In this document: positions 32,769 through 44,085 of the stretch, in pieces
Position numbering within the stretch: position 1 is the first letter of the stretch
How the letters are laid out: every line of letters starts with the position of its first letter
Assembly (NCBI RefSeq): GCF_016745235.1
Contig: NZ_JAELVM010000001.1
Location: forward strand, 1,501,856-1,565,855
Length of the DNA: 64,000 nt
Direction of reading: 5' to 3'
Origin: Chryseobacterium endalhagicum
Lineage (GTDB): Bacteria; Bacteroidota; Bacteroidia; Flavobacteriales; Weeksellaceae
Made by a program: the position numbers and the translations under genes
The notes under the pieces: generated by a model
The model's database searches: none
Seen by the model: only the letters and a program-made list of their open reading frames with translations
Told to the model about the DNA's origin: nothing

Positions 32769-33515
32769 TTATAAACCTATTCCTCCGTCAATAATAATTT
32801 CGGTTCCTGTGATAAAACTTGAAGCAGTATGGTCAGACAGATGAACCACCAACTTGGCGACTTCTTCAGCGGTGCCCAATTTTTTTAAAGGAATCTGGCT
32901 GATAAGATAGTCATCAAGGCCCTTTAAAGTTTCTTCATCAAGTCCGGCTTTGCTCATGATTTCTGTTTTTATAGGTCCCGGACTTATCATATTGACCCTT
33001 ATTTTTCTTGGAGCCAGTTCAGCAGCTGCAGTTTTAGCAATTGAATTTAATGCTGCTTTGCTTGCCTGATACACAGAGCTGTTGGGCTTGTAAGTGGACG
33101 CTACAATTGATGATAGAAAGACTACGGATGCACCGTCATTAAGGATCGGAATAAATTTGTTCAGGGTAAAATAAGCGCCGCGGAAGTTGATGTTCATGAC
33201 TTCATCAAAATTCTGAACACTCATATTTTCAATGGAAATCAGACCTCCTGTAATACCTGCATTAATGAAAAGAATATCCACTTTTCCAAACTGTTTTTCT
33301 ACTTCACTCCTTAGAAGATCAATGTGGCTAAGATCAGACTGGTCTGCCACAAAAGGTATGGCTCCAAGTTCTTCGGCTGCCTTTTCTACAGCCTCTTTTC
33401 TTCTTCCTGTGATGATCACCCGGGCACCTTCAGCAATAAGCTCTTTTGCTGCTGCATATCCTATTCCGCTGTTTCCGCCTGTTACGATGGCTACTTTGTT
33501 ACTTAATGTATTCAT
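32769..33515 (-). CDS. Short-chain dehydrogenase/reductase (SDR)
   Basis: The 248-residue product has the Rossmann motif GGNSGIGYAAAKEL, an NAG motif (INAGITGG), catalytic Ser in SSIVAS and YQASK (Tyr-x-x-x-Lys), and the C-terminal FITGTEIIIDGG. It is an NAD(P)-dependent cytosolic oxidoreductase with unknown substrate. The frame is open further upstream to 33605, but that would run through the shared operator, so ATG at 33515 is chosen. It is divergent from an HxlR regulator, a common arrangement in which the regulator responds to an electrophile and controls the reductase. Confidence 0.93.
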   Translation of the reverse strand: MNTLSNKVAIVTGGNSGIGYAAAKELIAEGARVIITGRRKEAVEKAAEELGAIPFVADQSDLSHIDLLRSEVEKQFGKVDILFINAGITGGLISIENMSVQNFDEVMNINFRGAYFTLNKFIPILNDGASVVFLSSIVASTYKPNSSVYQASKAALNSIAKTAAAELAPRKIRVNMISPGPIKTEIMSKAGLDEETLKGLDDYLISQIPLKKLGTAEEVAKLVVHLSDHTASSFITGTEIIIDGGIGL

Positions 33516-33529
33516 TGTTGTAAAATTTT

Positions 33530-33562
33530 TTGACAAAGTTATTTCAAATTGGTATACTTTTG
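33530..33562 (+). promoter_or_regulatory. Promoter of the HxlR gene
   Basis: TTG at 33530-33532 and TACTTTTG at 33555-33562 fit the Bacteroidota promoter pattern with a 22-base gap. The -7 box overlaps the left operator half-site. Confidence 0.5.
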
Positions 33563-33585
33563 TAATCAGTATAACAGAGTATACC
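33551..33585. promoter_or_regulatory. Inverted-repeat operator, probable HxlR site
   Basis: GGTATACT at 33551-33558 and AGTATACC at 33578-33585 are perfect inverted half-sites 27 bases apart (start to start) in the gap between divergent SDR and HxlR genes. The spacing of about 2.5 turns suits a dimer or pair of dimers of the winged-helix regulator. Confidence 0.6.
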
Positions 33586-33619
33586 AGTATCATGAATGAT
33601 ATCACTTAACTTTGCACTT

Positions 33620-33952
33620 ATGGAAAGAGACCAGACCGAAGAACTCAGAGCCCTGCAGGATACCCTCTATTTTATTGGAGGAAAGTGGAGAATTCCTGTC
33701 ATCAATTCAATCTGTAACGGACACAGACGCTTCCGCGAAATCGAAAGAAGCATTCCCGGAATTACCACCAGAATGCTTTCAAAAGAGCTGAAGGAAATGG
33801 AAATGAATAAACTGCTGAAAAGAACCGTATATCCCGATACTCCGGTTTTAATAGAATACGAACCTACGGAATACTGCAGGACATTCGGGAAAATTATTGG
33901 GGAAATGATCAATTGGGGAAGAGAGCACAGAAGAGTGATTGTGGAGGGGTAG
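33620..33952 (+). CDS. HxlR-family transcription regulator
   Basis: The 110-residue product is a winged helix-turn-helix of the HxlR type: FIGGKWRIPVINSICNGHRR, RFREIERSIPGITTRMLSKELKEME and YEPTEYCRTFGKII. Such regulators bind as dimers and often sense reactive aldehydes through Cys or Lys; only one Cys near the N-terminal wing and another in EYCRTF are present. An upstream ATG at 33596 lies within reach of the operator, so 33620 is preferred. A terminator follows at 34026. Confidence 0.92.
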   Translation: MERDQTEELRALQDTLYFIGGKWRIPVINSICNGHRRFREIERSIPGITTRMLSKELKEMEMNKLLKRTVYPDTPVLIEYEPTEYCRTFGKIIGEMINWGREHRRVIVEG

Positions 33953-34025
33953 GTGGCAGGTAACGGGGATTAAAAGATTTGGGAATGTCAATAAATATAA
34001 ATTTAATTTTCTAAGGTATAGTTTC

Positions 34026-34058
34026 GAAAAATCCTCTCAACAATGAGAGGATTTTTTA
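34026..34058 (+). terminator. Rho-independent terminator of the HxlR gene
   Basis: AAAATCCTCTCA and TGAGAGGATTTT enclose ACAA and are followed by TT. Confidence 0.85.
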
Positions 34059-34107
34059 ACTTCTTGTAAAACTCTAAAATTGATTTGATCAACTAAATCA
34101 AAAAAGA

Positions 34108-36312
34108 TTAAAATCTATACTTCACATTGAATCCGGTAAAGAAATAAGCTTTGCTGGGACCGGGATTAACATCGGTATAAACAGCAGAGTTGTTATACTG
34201 ATTATCCATATCTGTATCATTAATGCTGTTTCCGTAAAACAGGAAGGTATAATTAATCTGACTGGTTAAATTATTTCCAATAACAAATACATCAACATCG
34301 AATTTATTAAAAGTATGTTTATAACCTATTTTAGAATTGAGCAGTCCAAAGCTTCTCACTTTGTTTGAATTGGCAAAATCCGTGTAAACACTTCCCATAA
34401 AATTATAGGTATTCTGCCAGTATAAACCCATTCTGGTGTCAAAATCCAGTCCTAAAGTAAATTTTGTTTTAGGTACGCCGGCAACATTTTTATCGTCATA
34501 AACATTGACGGCTGCCGGAAGGCCATGCTCTTTCAGATAAGTGCTGAATCTGGAGTATTTAAAATCATTATAGGTATAGCTTGCAAAAGGCTGGATTTTT
34601 GAAATAAATTGATTTTCAGTTTTGTAAGAATAACCAACGCTCATTTCCAGTCCTTTGTTCTTTTGATCTCCTGTATTTGCCCAATAAGAATATGGGGTTC
34701 TTTCCGCATTGTCTATAGTTCCTCTCAATTGGGTCAGCTTATCTTTAATATGAATGCTGAACAACGAGAACTGATAATCTATAGAGGTATTCCTGATCAG
34801 TCCCTGAATGCTGAAGTCCCACATTTTAGCCTTTTCTGCACGAAGATTATCGTTGGTTGTATTAAGACCGGTTGTAAAAGAAGTGGCAGAAGTGGGTGCA
34901 TTATACCCTTCGCTGTAGCTGAAGTTAAAGATCTGGTTTTTCCAGGTTTTCTGCAGCGCAAAATGAGGAGTTGCCACCATCTTGAACTTCTTGTCAAAAG
35001 ACAGGTCTTTGTTATAAAGGTCTGTACCTTTTATTAAAAATAAGCCAGGTAAGGCCAGTAAATCTTTCCTGTTGTAGCTGATCTGATTGAAGCTGACTCC
35101 GGCGAGAAACATCAGATCCCAGGGCTTGTATGTCAGTTTTTCAACGATGAAATAATTGGATTGGTTGTTGATGTTGTTGAAGTAAGAACCATCATACAAT
35201 GGCCTTAAAATGGGGGCTTCTGTACTATTTACGCTTTTAAACCGATAATTGGATATGGTTGAATTAGATTGCTGTATTTCAACTCCGAATTCAGTCTGGC
35301 TCCTGAAATGATTCCAGTCTTTGTTCAATACAAATACCGATCTGAGGCCGTAGTTTGAGGCAGAAGATGTTTCAAAGGCTCCTGCAGCGATCCTGTCTCC
35401 CGCAGTACCCGTGTAAAAAAGGGTGGTATTGTTACTCAAAAATTCATTGATCTTCCAGATATGGCCAATTCCCGCTCTGGAAGTAACGAACTTGGTTTTT
35501 GCCCCTCTTCTGATATAGGCAAAATTACCATTATCAATCCCTTTATAGTAGTCATCATAGGAAATCTGCCCTGAGACCTGCTCTAGCGAATTCCCGTGGG
35601 AGGCCAATAAAGTAACCGTTTGATTCTGATTCAGCTTAAATTCTCCGTTAATATTGTAAAAATTCTTAATGCTTTTTCCGTGGGGACGGTAGCCGTCACT
35701 TCCAATATGGCTGAAATTAGCTGTCAGAGAATGGTTTTCCCCCACACTTGTAGCGGATGTAGAGCTTTGAAACAGTCCAAAAGATCCTGTATTAAACTGT
35801 TCGGAAACAGAATTTCCTTTTTGGGTTTCAGGTTTGATGTAGAATCGGACGGCACCTCCTGAACCGCCGCCATACAGCGTTGCCGCAGGACCTTTTATTA
35901 CATCTATATGGTTGACTAAGCCAAAATTGACATCGTCTAAAACAGTAACACCGTCTGCACCGGTAAGAGGCATATTGTTCATGTATATTTTGATGCCCCA
36001 GTTATTGAATTTCTGATCGTTTCCGTATCCTCTCAGTATAATTCTCTGGCCTCCGAGCTGGGTTCTTTTTTCTACCTGTACCCCCGCCATGGTATTGAGA
36101 CTCTGCTCTATGAATGAAGGATTATTGCGGTTGATTTCATATTCGGAGATGATTTCTGTAGATTGAGCATGCTTTTTAAATTCTTCCCGTTCTTTGGTAA
36201 CTTTTGCTCTGGCGTGAATTTCTATTTCTTCAATATTTTTATCATGTTCCTGTGCATTTGCGAATCCTGTTATCGATAGGAATAACACGATGATGTAGTT
36301 TTTTTTCATCAA
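34108..36312 (-). CDS. TonB-dependent outer-membrane receptor (siderophore-type)
   Basis: The 734-residue product has a signal peptide (IIVLFLSITGFANAQ), a plug domain at about 45-165 (SLNTMAGVQVEKRTQLGGQR, IDVIKGPAATLYGGGSGG) and a 22-strand-type beta barrel to a C-terminal Phe (FNVKYRF). It takes up a ligand across the outer membrane using TonB energy. There is no carboxypeptidase-like N-terminal domain and no SusD gene nearby, so it is more like a ferric-siderophore or metal receptor than a SusC. The ligand is unknown. It lies 68 bases downstream of the beta-propeller gene but behind a hairpin terminator. Confidence 0.93.
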   Translation of the reverse strand: MMKKNYIIVLFLSITGFANAQEHDKNIEEIEIHARAKVTKEREEFKKHAQSTEIISEYEINRNNPSFIEQSLNTMAGVQVEKRTQLGGQRIILRGYGNDQKFNNWGIKIYMNNMPLTGADGVTVLDDVNFGLVNHIDVIKGPAATLYGGGSGGAVRFYIKPETQKGNSVSEQFNTGSFGLFQSSTSATSVGENHSLTANFSHIGSDGYRPHGKSIKNFYNINGEFKLNQNQTVTLLASHGNSLEQVSGQISYDDYYKGIDNGNFAYIRRGAKTKFVTSRAGIGHIWKINEFLSNNTTLFYTGTAGDRIAAGAFETSSASNYGLRSVFVLNKDWNHFRSQTEFGVEIQQSNSTISNYRFKSVNSTEAPILRPLYDGSYFNNINNQSNYFIVEKLTYKPWDLMFLAGVSFNQISYNRKDLLALPGLFLIKGTDLYNKDLSFDKKFKMVATPHFALQKTWKNQIFNFSYSEGYNAPTSATSFTTGLNTTNDNLRAEKAKMWDFSIQGLIRNTSIDYQFSLFSIHIKDKLTQLRGTIDNAERTPYSYWANTGDQKNKGLEMSVGYSYKTENQFISKIQPFASYTYNDFKYSRFSTYLKEHGLPAAVNVYDDKNVAGVPKTKFTLGLDFDTRMGLYWQNTYNFMGSVYTDFANSNKVRSFGLLNSKIGYKHTFNKFDVDVFVIGNNLTSQINYTFLFYGNSINDTDMDNQYNNSAVYTDVNPGPSKAYFFTGFNVKYRF

Positions 36313-36326
36313 TCTTGAATATTAGA

Positions 36327-36365
36327 AAACAACAAAGTAACAGGGATTACTTTGTTGTTTTTATT
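36327..36365 (-). terminator. Terminator between the T9SS propeller and TonB receptor genes
   Basis: AACAACAAAGTAA and TTACTTTGTTGTT enclose a six-base loop, with T-rich sequence on the minus strand exit. Confidence 0.8.
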
Positions 36366-36380
36366 TTTAAATTTTATCTC

Positions 36381-39200
36381 TTATTTTCTTACGATCACAG
36401 AAGTATGAATGATGGCTCCATTTTGCATGGCCTTCAATACATAATCGCCCTTACCCAGGCTTTCAATATTAAATTCTTCGTCAGACTTTACATTCTTTTT
36501 TGTGAGTACCAGTCTGCCGGATGCATCATAAATTTCAATGTCCGAAGCCTTTCCGTTTTCAAGCTTTATATGCACCGGGCCTCTTGTAGGATTAGGATAT
36601 ACCTGGTTTTTAAGAAGTGTATTCTGGACATCATTTGCAGATAAAACCGGATTGGTAACCTTGGTTGTAAAAGCTCCTCTTCCGTAAGTGACAGCCAGAA
36701 TGGTTTTATCAGAAGGGCGGTAATCAAAGTGATTCACTTTAAATTTGCCTAAACCGTCAGAGTATAACGCCCATGTAGGTGAAGCGGTCTGGAAATTAGA
36801 GGTTCCCCATACTCCGTAATAAGTTCCAAGGATCACTTCATTATTGTCATGAGGATTCATGAAAATAGCTTTTACAGGAATGTCAGGAAGATTCCCTTCT
36901 TTGGAAACCCATGTGGTTCCACCGTCTGTACTGTAAAATACACTTGTTTTGTTGAAATTGGAAACCGTGACCATAATTTCATTTTCAGAAGCACCTAGTT
37001 TGATGTCAGAAATATAGCCTCCGAAATTATAATTGATTGTAGTAGTAGCGTGAGCAGCATCGGCATTGGTAACCTTATATAATTTCCCTGAAGACAAACC
37101 AATGAAAAGAGTAGTGCTTGCGGTGGTGTAAGGGGAAACGAAAATATCCGTTACAAATTCACCTGCGGCCACAGTGGCTATGTTAATCTGGGATCTTACC
37201 AGGTTCAATGGAGTACTGGCCAGCCCGCTTATTCTGTTTAATACAATGGAAGTGGCACTGGATGCATTGGCATTGGTGTAGGCAATATCCAGATTTCTGT
37301 CAACAGCCAGCGGATTTATAAATAGTCCGGCATCTCTCTGGGCTGTAGCCAGAAGATAATATCCTCCCTGGGCATTAAAAATAATATGGTAGTTATTAAC
37401 ATAAGATGCAATAAGGTATTTATTCTGGTCATCAAAAGCAGTATAAGCACCGTCTCCACCATATACTTCTGAACTGGTATAGAAATTATTGGCTAAGACA
37501 GCTCCTGAAAGTTTTTTTGTACCGTTATCCTGGGCACCCAGAATCATTTCTTCATTTGCAGAGGTAGCAGAAGGGTTTAAGGTACCGTGATAAAACTGAG
37601 TTACATTAAACCGCCTATTTCTAACCTGTACAGCAGCAGCTGCAGCTAGATTCGTTTTATCTGCAGCAAAGAAAATACCTCCGTCGTTGCCCATTACAAA
37701 CTGGTTGGGATGGGCGGGGTTAAATACCAGGGCATGCTGGTCTGCATGTACCAGAGAAATGTTCGTATTGTTAAGGGCATTATTATTTGACCATTTGGTG
37801 TATTGCGTCCATGTTGCACCTCCATCTGTACTTTTGTAAGAATCTATTCCTCCTACATATACATGATCATCATTGGCAGGGTCGGTTTCAAGAACTAAAT
37901 CATAGAATGCCTGGCCTCTTGTAAAATCATTATCAGGCTGGCCTGTATCTACCGGATTGGGCAGTGTGATGCCTGATCCTGCGGTATTGGTAGAGATCCA
38001 TGTGGTACCTCCGTCTGTAGTTTTTACAATTCTTACCGGTTCTGCACTTGTTGCCCCCTGCATCAATGCATAAGCTTTTAAAGGATTGGTGCTGGAAACT
38101 TCTACCATCACCCTTGAACTGTTGTTCCCTACATTATATACATTGGTGAACGTAGCCCCATGATCGGTAGATTTAAAAATTCTTCCACCGGAGGTAGAAC
38201 CGCTGAAACTGCTCCGTCTTGTAGATACCCAGATGGAATTGTCGGAACCTACTTCTATGTCCTGAATATCATATCCTCTTGTAGCGGTAGAAAGCAGGCT
38301 GTTTACCAGGGTAAAGTTTGTGCCGTCAGTAGATTTATATAATCCGGCTTCATTTAGCCCTGAAAAGGTTCCTGCATCTCCGAGATAGGTTCCTGAAACT
38401 CCGGCATATACTTCGGATACCCCATTATTATTGACCACTTTTATGGCAGGGACGTTATAGATTCCTTTCTTTACCCCATTGGATGCATATCCGCTTTCCG
38501 TATTAAATACCTGCTGCCATGTGGAGCCGCCGTTCGTTGTTTTCCAGATCCCCAGGCCGCTGAAATCTCCGGTTTCCACTTCTCCGGTTCCCACGTAAAA
38601 AATCTGGGAATTATTAGGATCCGAAGTAATGCATGATACTGTGGTATTGGACCAGAAGGCGTCCACAAGTGTCCATTCAGAATTGGCATTGGTGATATCA
38701 TTGTTAAACCATAATCCTCCTGAAACACCTCCTGCCCATACTTTTTTGCCGGTAGGGTCGTTCGGGTCAAACATGATGCCCCTTACTCTTCCTCCTGTAT
38801 CATACGGACCTCTTTCTATCCAAAGATTGGTAATATTCTTACTGGCCTGGCCGCCGCCGGCACCGTTGAATAGTTTTAAGCTCTTGTCAGGCCGGAATTT
38901 GCCGTTTTCGACCTTTTTTTCCAGCTCTATATAATTTTTATTGTGTACCGTTCCGGTTTCAGGGTCCATCGTGGCAATGAAATCCTGTAAATAATATTCA
39001 TCCGGTGGTTTTTGATGATTTTGTTTAGCGAGCTGAACATTTTTTTGATAGGTGCTGGTAATGTCCTGAATGTGCTTCAGATACTTTTTATTGATTTTTG
39101 ATCCCTTGCTTCCTGTACTTTTTGGCACTTCCTGTGCATTTAAATACAATGAGGCAATAGTGAATCCTATTCCAAAAATTAATTTTAAATTCATATACAT
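36381..39200 (-). CDS. Large secreted beta-propeller protein (BNR/sortilin-like) with T9SS sorting domain
   Basis: The 939-residue product has a signal peptide (IFGIGFTIASLYLNAQ), many BNR/Asp-box repeats (TTNGGSTWQQ, KSTDHGATF, KSTDGGATWTQ, YSTDGGTTWVS) forming VPS10/YCF48-like propellers from about 130 to 840, and a C-terminal T9SS sorting domain (QVYPNPTRGPVHIKL, GKGDYVLKAM). It should be secreted or attached to the cell surface. Such proteins are often described as glycosyl-hydrolase-like or adhesive, but the Asp-boxes alone do not show an enzyme. It stands before the TonB receptor gene on the same strand. Confidence 0.92.
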   Translation of the reverse strand: MYMNLKLIFGIGFTIASLYLNAQEVPKSTGSKGSKINKKYLKHIQDITSTYQKNVQLAKQNHQKPPDEYYLQDFIATMDPETGTVHNKNYIELEKKVENGKFRPDKSLKLFNGAGGGQASKNITNLWIERGPYDTGGRVRGIMFDPNDPTGKKVWAGGVSGGLWFNNDITNANSEWTLVDAFWSNTTVSCITSDPNNSQIFYVGTGEVETGDFSGLGIWKTTNGGSTWQQVFNTESGYASNGVKKGIYNVPAIKVVNNNGVSEVYAGVSGTYLGDAGTFSGLNEAGLYKSTDGTNFTLVNSLLSTATRGYDIQDIEVGSDNSIWVSTRRSSFSGSTSGGRIFKSTDHGATFTNVYNVGNNSSRVMVEVSSTNPLKAYALMQGATSAEPVRIVKTTDGGTTWISTNTAGSGITLPNPVDTGQPDNDFTRGQAFYDLVLETDPANDDHVYVGGIDSYKSTDGGATWTQYTKWSNNNALNNTNISLVHADQHALVFNPAHPNQFVMGNDGGIFFAADKTNLAAAAAVQVRNRRFNVTQFYHGTLNPSATSANEEMILGAQDNGTKKLSGAVLANNFYTSSEVYGGDGAYTAFDDQNKYLIASYVNNYHIIFNAQGGYYLLATAQRDAGLFINPLAVDRNLDIAYTNANASSATSIVLNRISGLASTPLNLVRSQINIATVAAGEFVTDIFVSPYTTASTTLFIGLSSGKLYKVTNADAAHATTTINYNFGGYISDIKLGASENEIMVTVSNFNKTSVFYSTDGGTTWVSKEGNLPDIPVKAIFMNPHDNNEVILGTYYGVWGTSNFQTASPTWALYSDGLGKFKVNHFDYRPSDKTILAVTYGRGAFTTKVTNPVLSANDVQNTLLKNQVYPNPTRGPVHIKLENGKASDIEIYDASGRLVLTKKNVKSDEEFNIESLGKGDYVLKAMQNGAIIHTSVIVRK

Positions 39201-39309
39201 TTTTTTCTTTCGTAAAATATGAATTTTTCAAATATTTTCAGAGAAATCTTATTTTTTAATAAGAATGGTGTTTGTTTAGTTTTTTATTCCTTTATTTTTT
39301 GAGTTTTGT

Positions 39310-39732
39310 TTATTTTTTATCATTATTTTTAGTCATAAAGTTTATTTTTTGTTTTACCTGTTTCTTGTTTTTTAGATTCTCAGAGACCAGATATGCCATG
39401 TTAAGATCAAATATCTGATTCAGTTCTGAATTTTCTGCGTTACCATCTTCATTTACCGTTATATGATCAGGGGATTCCGGTTGATAGGTTCCCTGCAGAT
39501 ACAATAGGCTGTTTTTACTTTCCTTTTTCAAGGGAATTTTTACAGTTCCTGCCAATAAATAGCTGGGTTCTATTTTTGAATTTTTTTTTAGGGTTATGCT
39601 GAAATTTTCTGTCCGGGATCCTCTTACTCCTCCAAGGTCTGTGGTATGAACTGCTTCAATTAATGTATAACGCTGGGCAGAACAGCTGCTGCCGAAACTT
39701 AATAAGATTAAAATGTAAGTAAGGATTTTCAT
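39310..39732 (-). CDS. Small exported protein of unknown function
   Basis: The 140-residue product begins with a lipoprotein-like signal (ILTYILILLSFGSSCSAQ; Cys17) and has a beta-rich mature part (TENFSITLKKNSKIEPSYLL). It was not recognised. Related short proteins with 'F.I.L.KNS.I.P..L' patterns occur in Bacteroidota in duplicated families, often lipoproteins. The gene sits between the isocitrate dehydrogenase and the propeller gene, all on the minus strand, with no sign of an operon. Confidence 0.65.
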   Translation of the reverse strand: MKILTYILILLSFGSSCSAQRYTLIEAVHTTDLGGVRGSRTENFSITLKKNSKIEPSYLLAGTVKIPLKKESKNSLLYLQGTYQPESPDHITVNEDGNAENSELNQIFDLNMAYLVSENLKNKKQVKQKINFMTKNNDKK

Positions 39733-39980
39733 ATTGATGATTTTTTAAAGCAGGAATATACAAAAAACCTGTTTGGCAGATAAGATAGAAATTTTTATAA
39801 CCGGGCCTTAACAGTCTGGGTTGAGATACAGGTGGGAATGTGGAAGTTACTCTTGGACAGTGAAAATAAAGCAAATGCTTTTAAATGTATTGAAGCAGCT
39901 TTAAAAACTAATACAATCAAGCTGTATTCTTACTTGCTTTTCTGTTGAAGGCTTTGCATGACCACCCTGAAAATACAAAC

Positions 39981-40011
39981 AAAAAAGCCCCTTAAAAAAG
40001 GAGCTTTTTAT
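39981..40011 (-). terminator. Rho-independent terminator of the isocitrate dehydrogenase gene
   Basis: AAAAAGCCCCTT and AAGGAGCTTTTT pair with one mismatch; on the minus strand the tail is T-rich. Confidence 0.75.
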
Positions 40012-40027
40012 TTATATCAAACAGAAA

Positions 40028-42280
<2,253 letters not shown>

Positions 42281-42324
42281 TCACAAATTTACTAAATATG
42301 ATTGTTTTATGAAGGTATTTTGCA

Positions 42325-42350
42325 TAAAAAAAGAGGCTTTTGCCTCTTTA
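42325..42350 (-). terminator. Terminator of the T9SS-associated gene pair
   Basis: AAAAGAGGC and GCCTCTTT enclose TTTT; A-rich sequence on its left becomes a T tract on the minus strand. Confidence 0.75.
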
Positions 42351-42352
42351 AT

Positions 42353-43462
42353 CTATATTTGTGTAATGGTATAAGTTCCGGTAGCATCAAAATTGATGTT
42401 GAACTCAATTTTAAAATTCTTGGCAGTGGAAGTGAGATTGGGAATCATAATCGCTGTGCCGTCGATATCAAAATTTCCGTCACTCAGATTGTCTCCCAGA
42501 ACTTCAGTGCCTGTAGATCCTCCGGGAGAAAGAGCAATAGTGAATCCCGTAAAATTGGAGGAAGTTACACCAGTCAGGTTAAAAGAAAACTTGCCTGTTG
42601 TTGGATTATAGCTTAACGGAGAAGCTGTTGGAGAACCGGAACCTGTAGTGTTTAAACTAACGCTGGGGCTGAAATTAAACGTTCTTACAGGATTTCCGGG
42701 GAAGTTTGTGATTTCAATCTTATAAAATCCATTCGAAGAAATATTATAATTGCTTCCGTTCAGAACCAGATTACTTTGGCTGTCTGAACCGTAATTTTGA
42801 GCACTGGCATTCTGCGCCGCAATGAACTTAATCTGCGAATTGGCGGGCAGGTATTTATAGCCTACTTTGCTTCCTGCATTTCGCATCAGATCTGCGGAGG
42901 TGGCTGTGAAGTTATTATAACTTCCATACATATATAAATTGGCAGGTAATTGGGAGCTGGAGCCTGAAGTCGTTGGTAAGCTCAATGTTCCGGAATCATT
43001 TACACTTAATGTATAATTGGTTCCATTCGGAGAAACCAGGGTAATGCCCTGTCCCGCGCCTGTAACCACCGTTTTACTCACCTGTGCATAAGGAACACTC
43101 ATCAGCTGGTTCACGCCGACATTGGTATAATTGGAACCGCCCTGAGGATCAAGCTCCACTTTCACAAATTTGGTGTTGCTGCCCCAGTTTATTCCCCCAA
43201 AAGCTCCTGTTGAAGGGGTTCCCTGACCGATATTAAGGTTTACCAATCCTTTGGCATTGGTTGTTTTATTGTGAATTTCAGTATACAAAACAGGTCCTGT
43301 AGCCGTATTTTCCAGGATGCTGATCTTTAAAGATACATTTCCGTTGGCAATAGGAGCTCCTGAAGCATTAAATGCAATAGTCTGATAAGTGAAAGCCTGT
43401 GGAACCTGGGCGCTTAAGAGGGTGGCCAGAAACAGACCGATTGATGTGTAAAGTTTTTTCAT
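42353..43462 (-). CDS. Secreted beta-rich protein, T9SS-associated type
   Basis: The 369-residue product has a signal peptide (SIGLFLATLLSAQVPQ), an N-terminal domain often found in Bacteroidota surface proteins (FTYQTIAFNASGAPIANGNV, NAKGLVNLNIGQGT, LMSVPYAQV; about 20-135), and Ser/Thr/Gly/Asn-rich repeats of SusE/starch-binding style (YMYGSYNNFTATSADLM; LNGSNYNISSNGFYKIEI). It has no sorting domain of its own. It follows a T9SS sorting-domain gene by 11 bases, so the two are co-transcribed and probably form a surface complex. Confidence 0.82.
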   Translation of the reverse strand: MKKLYTSIGLFLATLLSAQVPQAFTYQTIAFNASGAPIANGNVSLKISILENTATGPVLYTEIHNKTTNAKGLVNLNIGQGTPSTGAFGGINWGSNTKFVKVELDPQGGSNYTNVGVNQLMSVPYAQVSKTVVTGAGQGITLVSPNGTNYTLSVNDSGTLSLPTTSGSSSQLPANLYMYGSYNNFTATSADLMRNAGSKVGYKYLPANSQIKFIAAQNASAQNYGSDSQSNLVLNGSNYNISSNGFYKIEITNFPGNPVRTFNFSPSVSLNTTGSGSPTASPLSYNPTTGKFSFNLTGVTSSNFTGFTIALSPGGSTGTEVLGDNLSDGNFDIDGTAIMIPNLTSTAKNFKIEFNINFDATGTYTITQI

Positions 43463-43473
43463 GTTTTATGTTT

Positions 43474-43926
43474 TTAAGGGTTTTTAATAATTTTAATAGG
43501 TTTAATATCAGGGTTTTTAAAAGAGATCATATAGATCCCGGAATTCAGGCTGCGCAGATCAAGTTTTCCGCTGTCCAGTTTTGCTTTCAAAACCAATCTT
43601 CCGGCCGTATCATAGATCTCAGCTTCCTCAATTTTAGAGTTTGAACTGAGCGTAATGTGAACAAAATCGGTGGTAGGATTGGGATAGACCTTCATCTGTT
43701 CTTTTTCAATTTCTTTAACGCCTAAAACCTGTAAAACAGTTTGGAACAGCATTCCCATCGTCCCGGAATTCGCTTGATCCGGATCCGTAGGAATTACATA
43801 AATTTCTCCTACGGAATGCACGAAATTGGCGTCAGAAACCGCTCCGGAATTGATATTTCCGATCACAGACTGAGCGAAACCAAAAACCGGAACCCCAAAG
43901 AGAAGGAAAGTAATTTTTTTTCGCAT
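43474..43926 (-). CDS. Short secreted protein with T9SS sorting domain
   Basis: The 150-residue product has a signal peptide (ITFLLFGVPVFGFAQS), a short mature region (about 20-72, VSDANFVHSVGEIYVIPTD) and a C-terminal sorting domain at about 78-150 (KVYPNPTTDFVHITLSS, NSGIYMISFKN). It is the first gene of a pair with the 369-residue protein. The mature part is too small for a known enzyme, so it likely acts as an anchor or partner. T9SS export and attachment are known for the family, the pairing is inferred. Confidence 0.85.
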   Translation of the reverse strand: MRKKITFLLFGVPVFGFAQSVIGNINSGAVSDANFVHSVGEIYVIPTDPDQANSGTMGMLFQTVLQVLGVKEIEKEQMKVYPNPTTDFVHITLSSNSKIEEAEIYDTAGRLVLKAKLDSGKLDLRSLNSGIYMISFKNPDIKPIKIIKNP

Positions 43927-44085
43927 GATTTATATTTTTTGGATAGCGAATATAAACAAAACTTCGATATAAAAATCACTGGATGTGGATAAGTCTTTTT
44001 ATGTCTGTTTTAAGAATTATTTAACCTTTATTTGTCTCCAGAAACTTTCTATTTTAAGTAAATTTGAAAAACTAAAAAAATAAGT

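Noticed and set aside
34609..35037. Plus-strand frame of 142 codons
   Set aside because: Antisense to the TonB receptor barrel.
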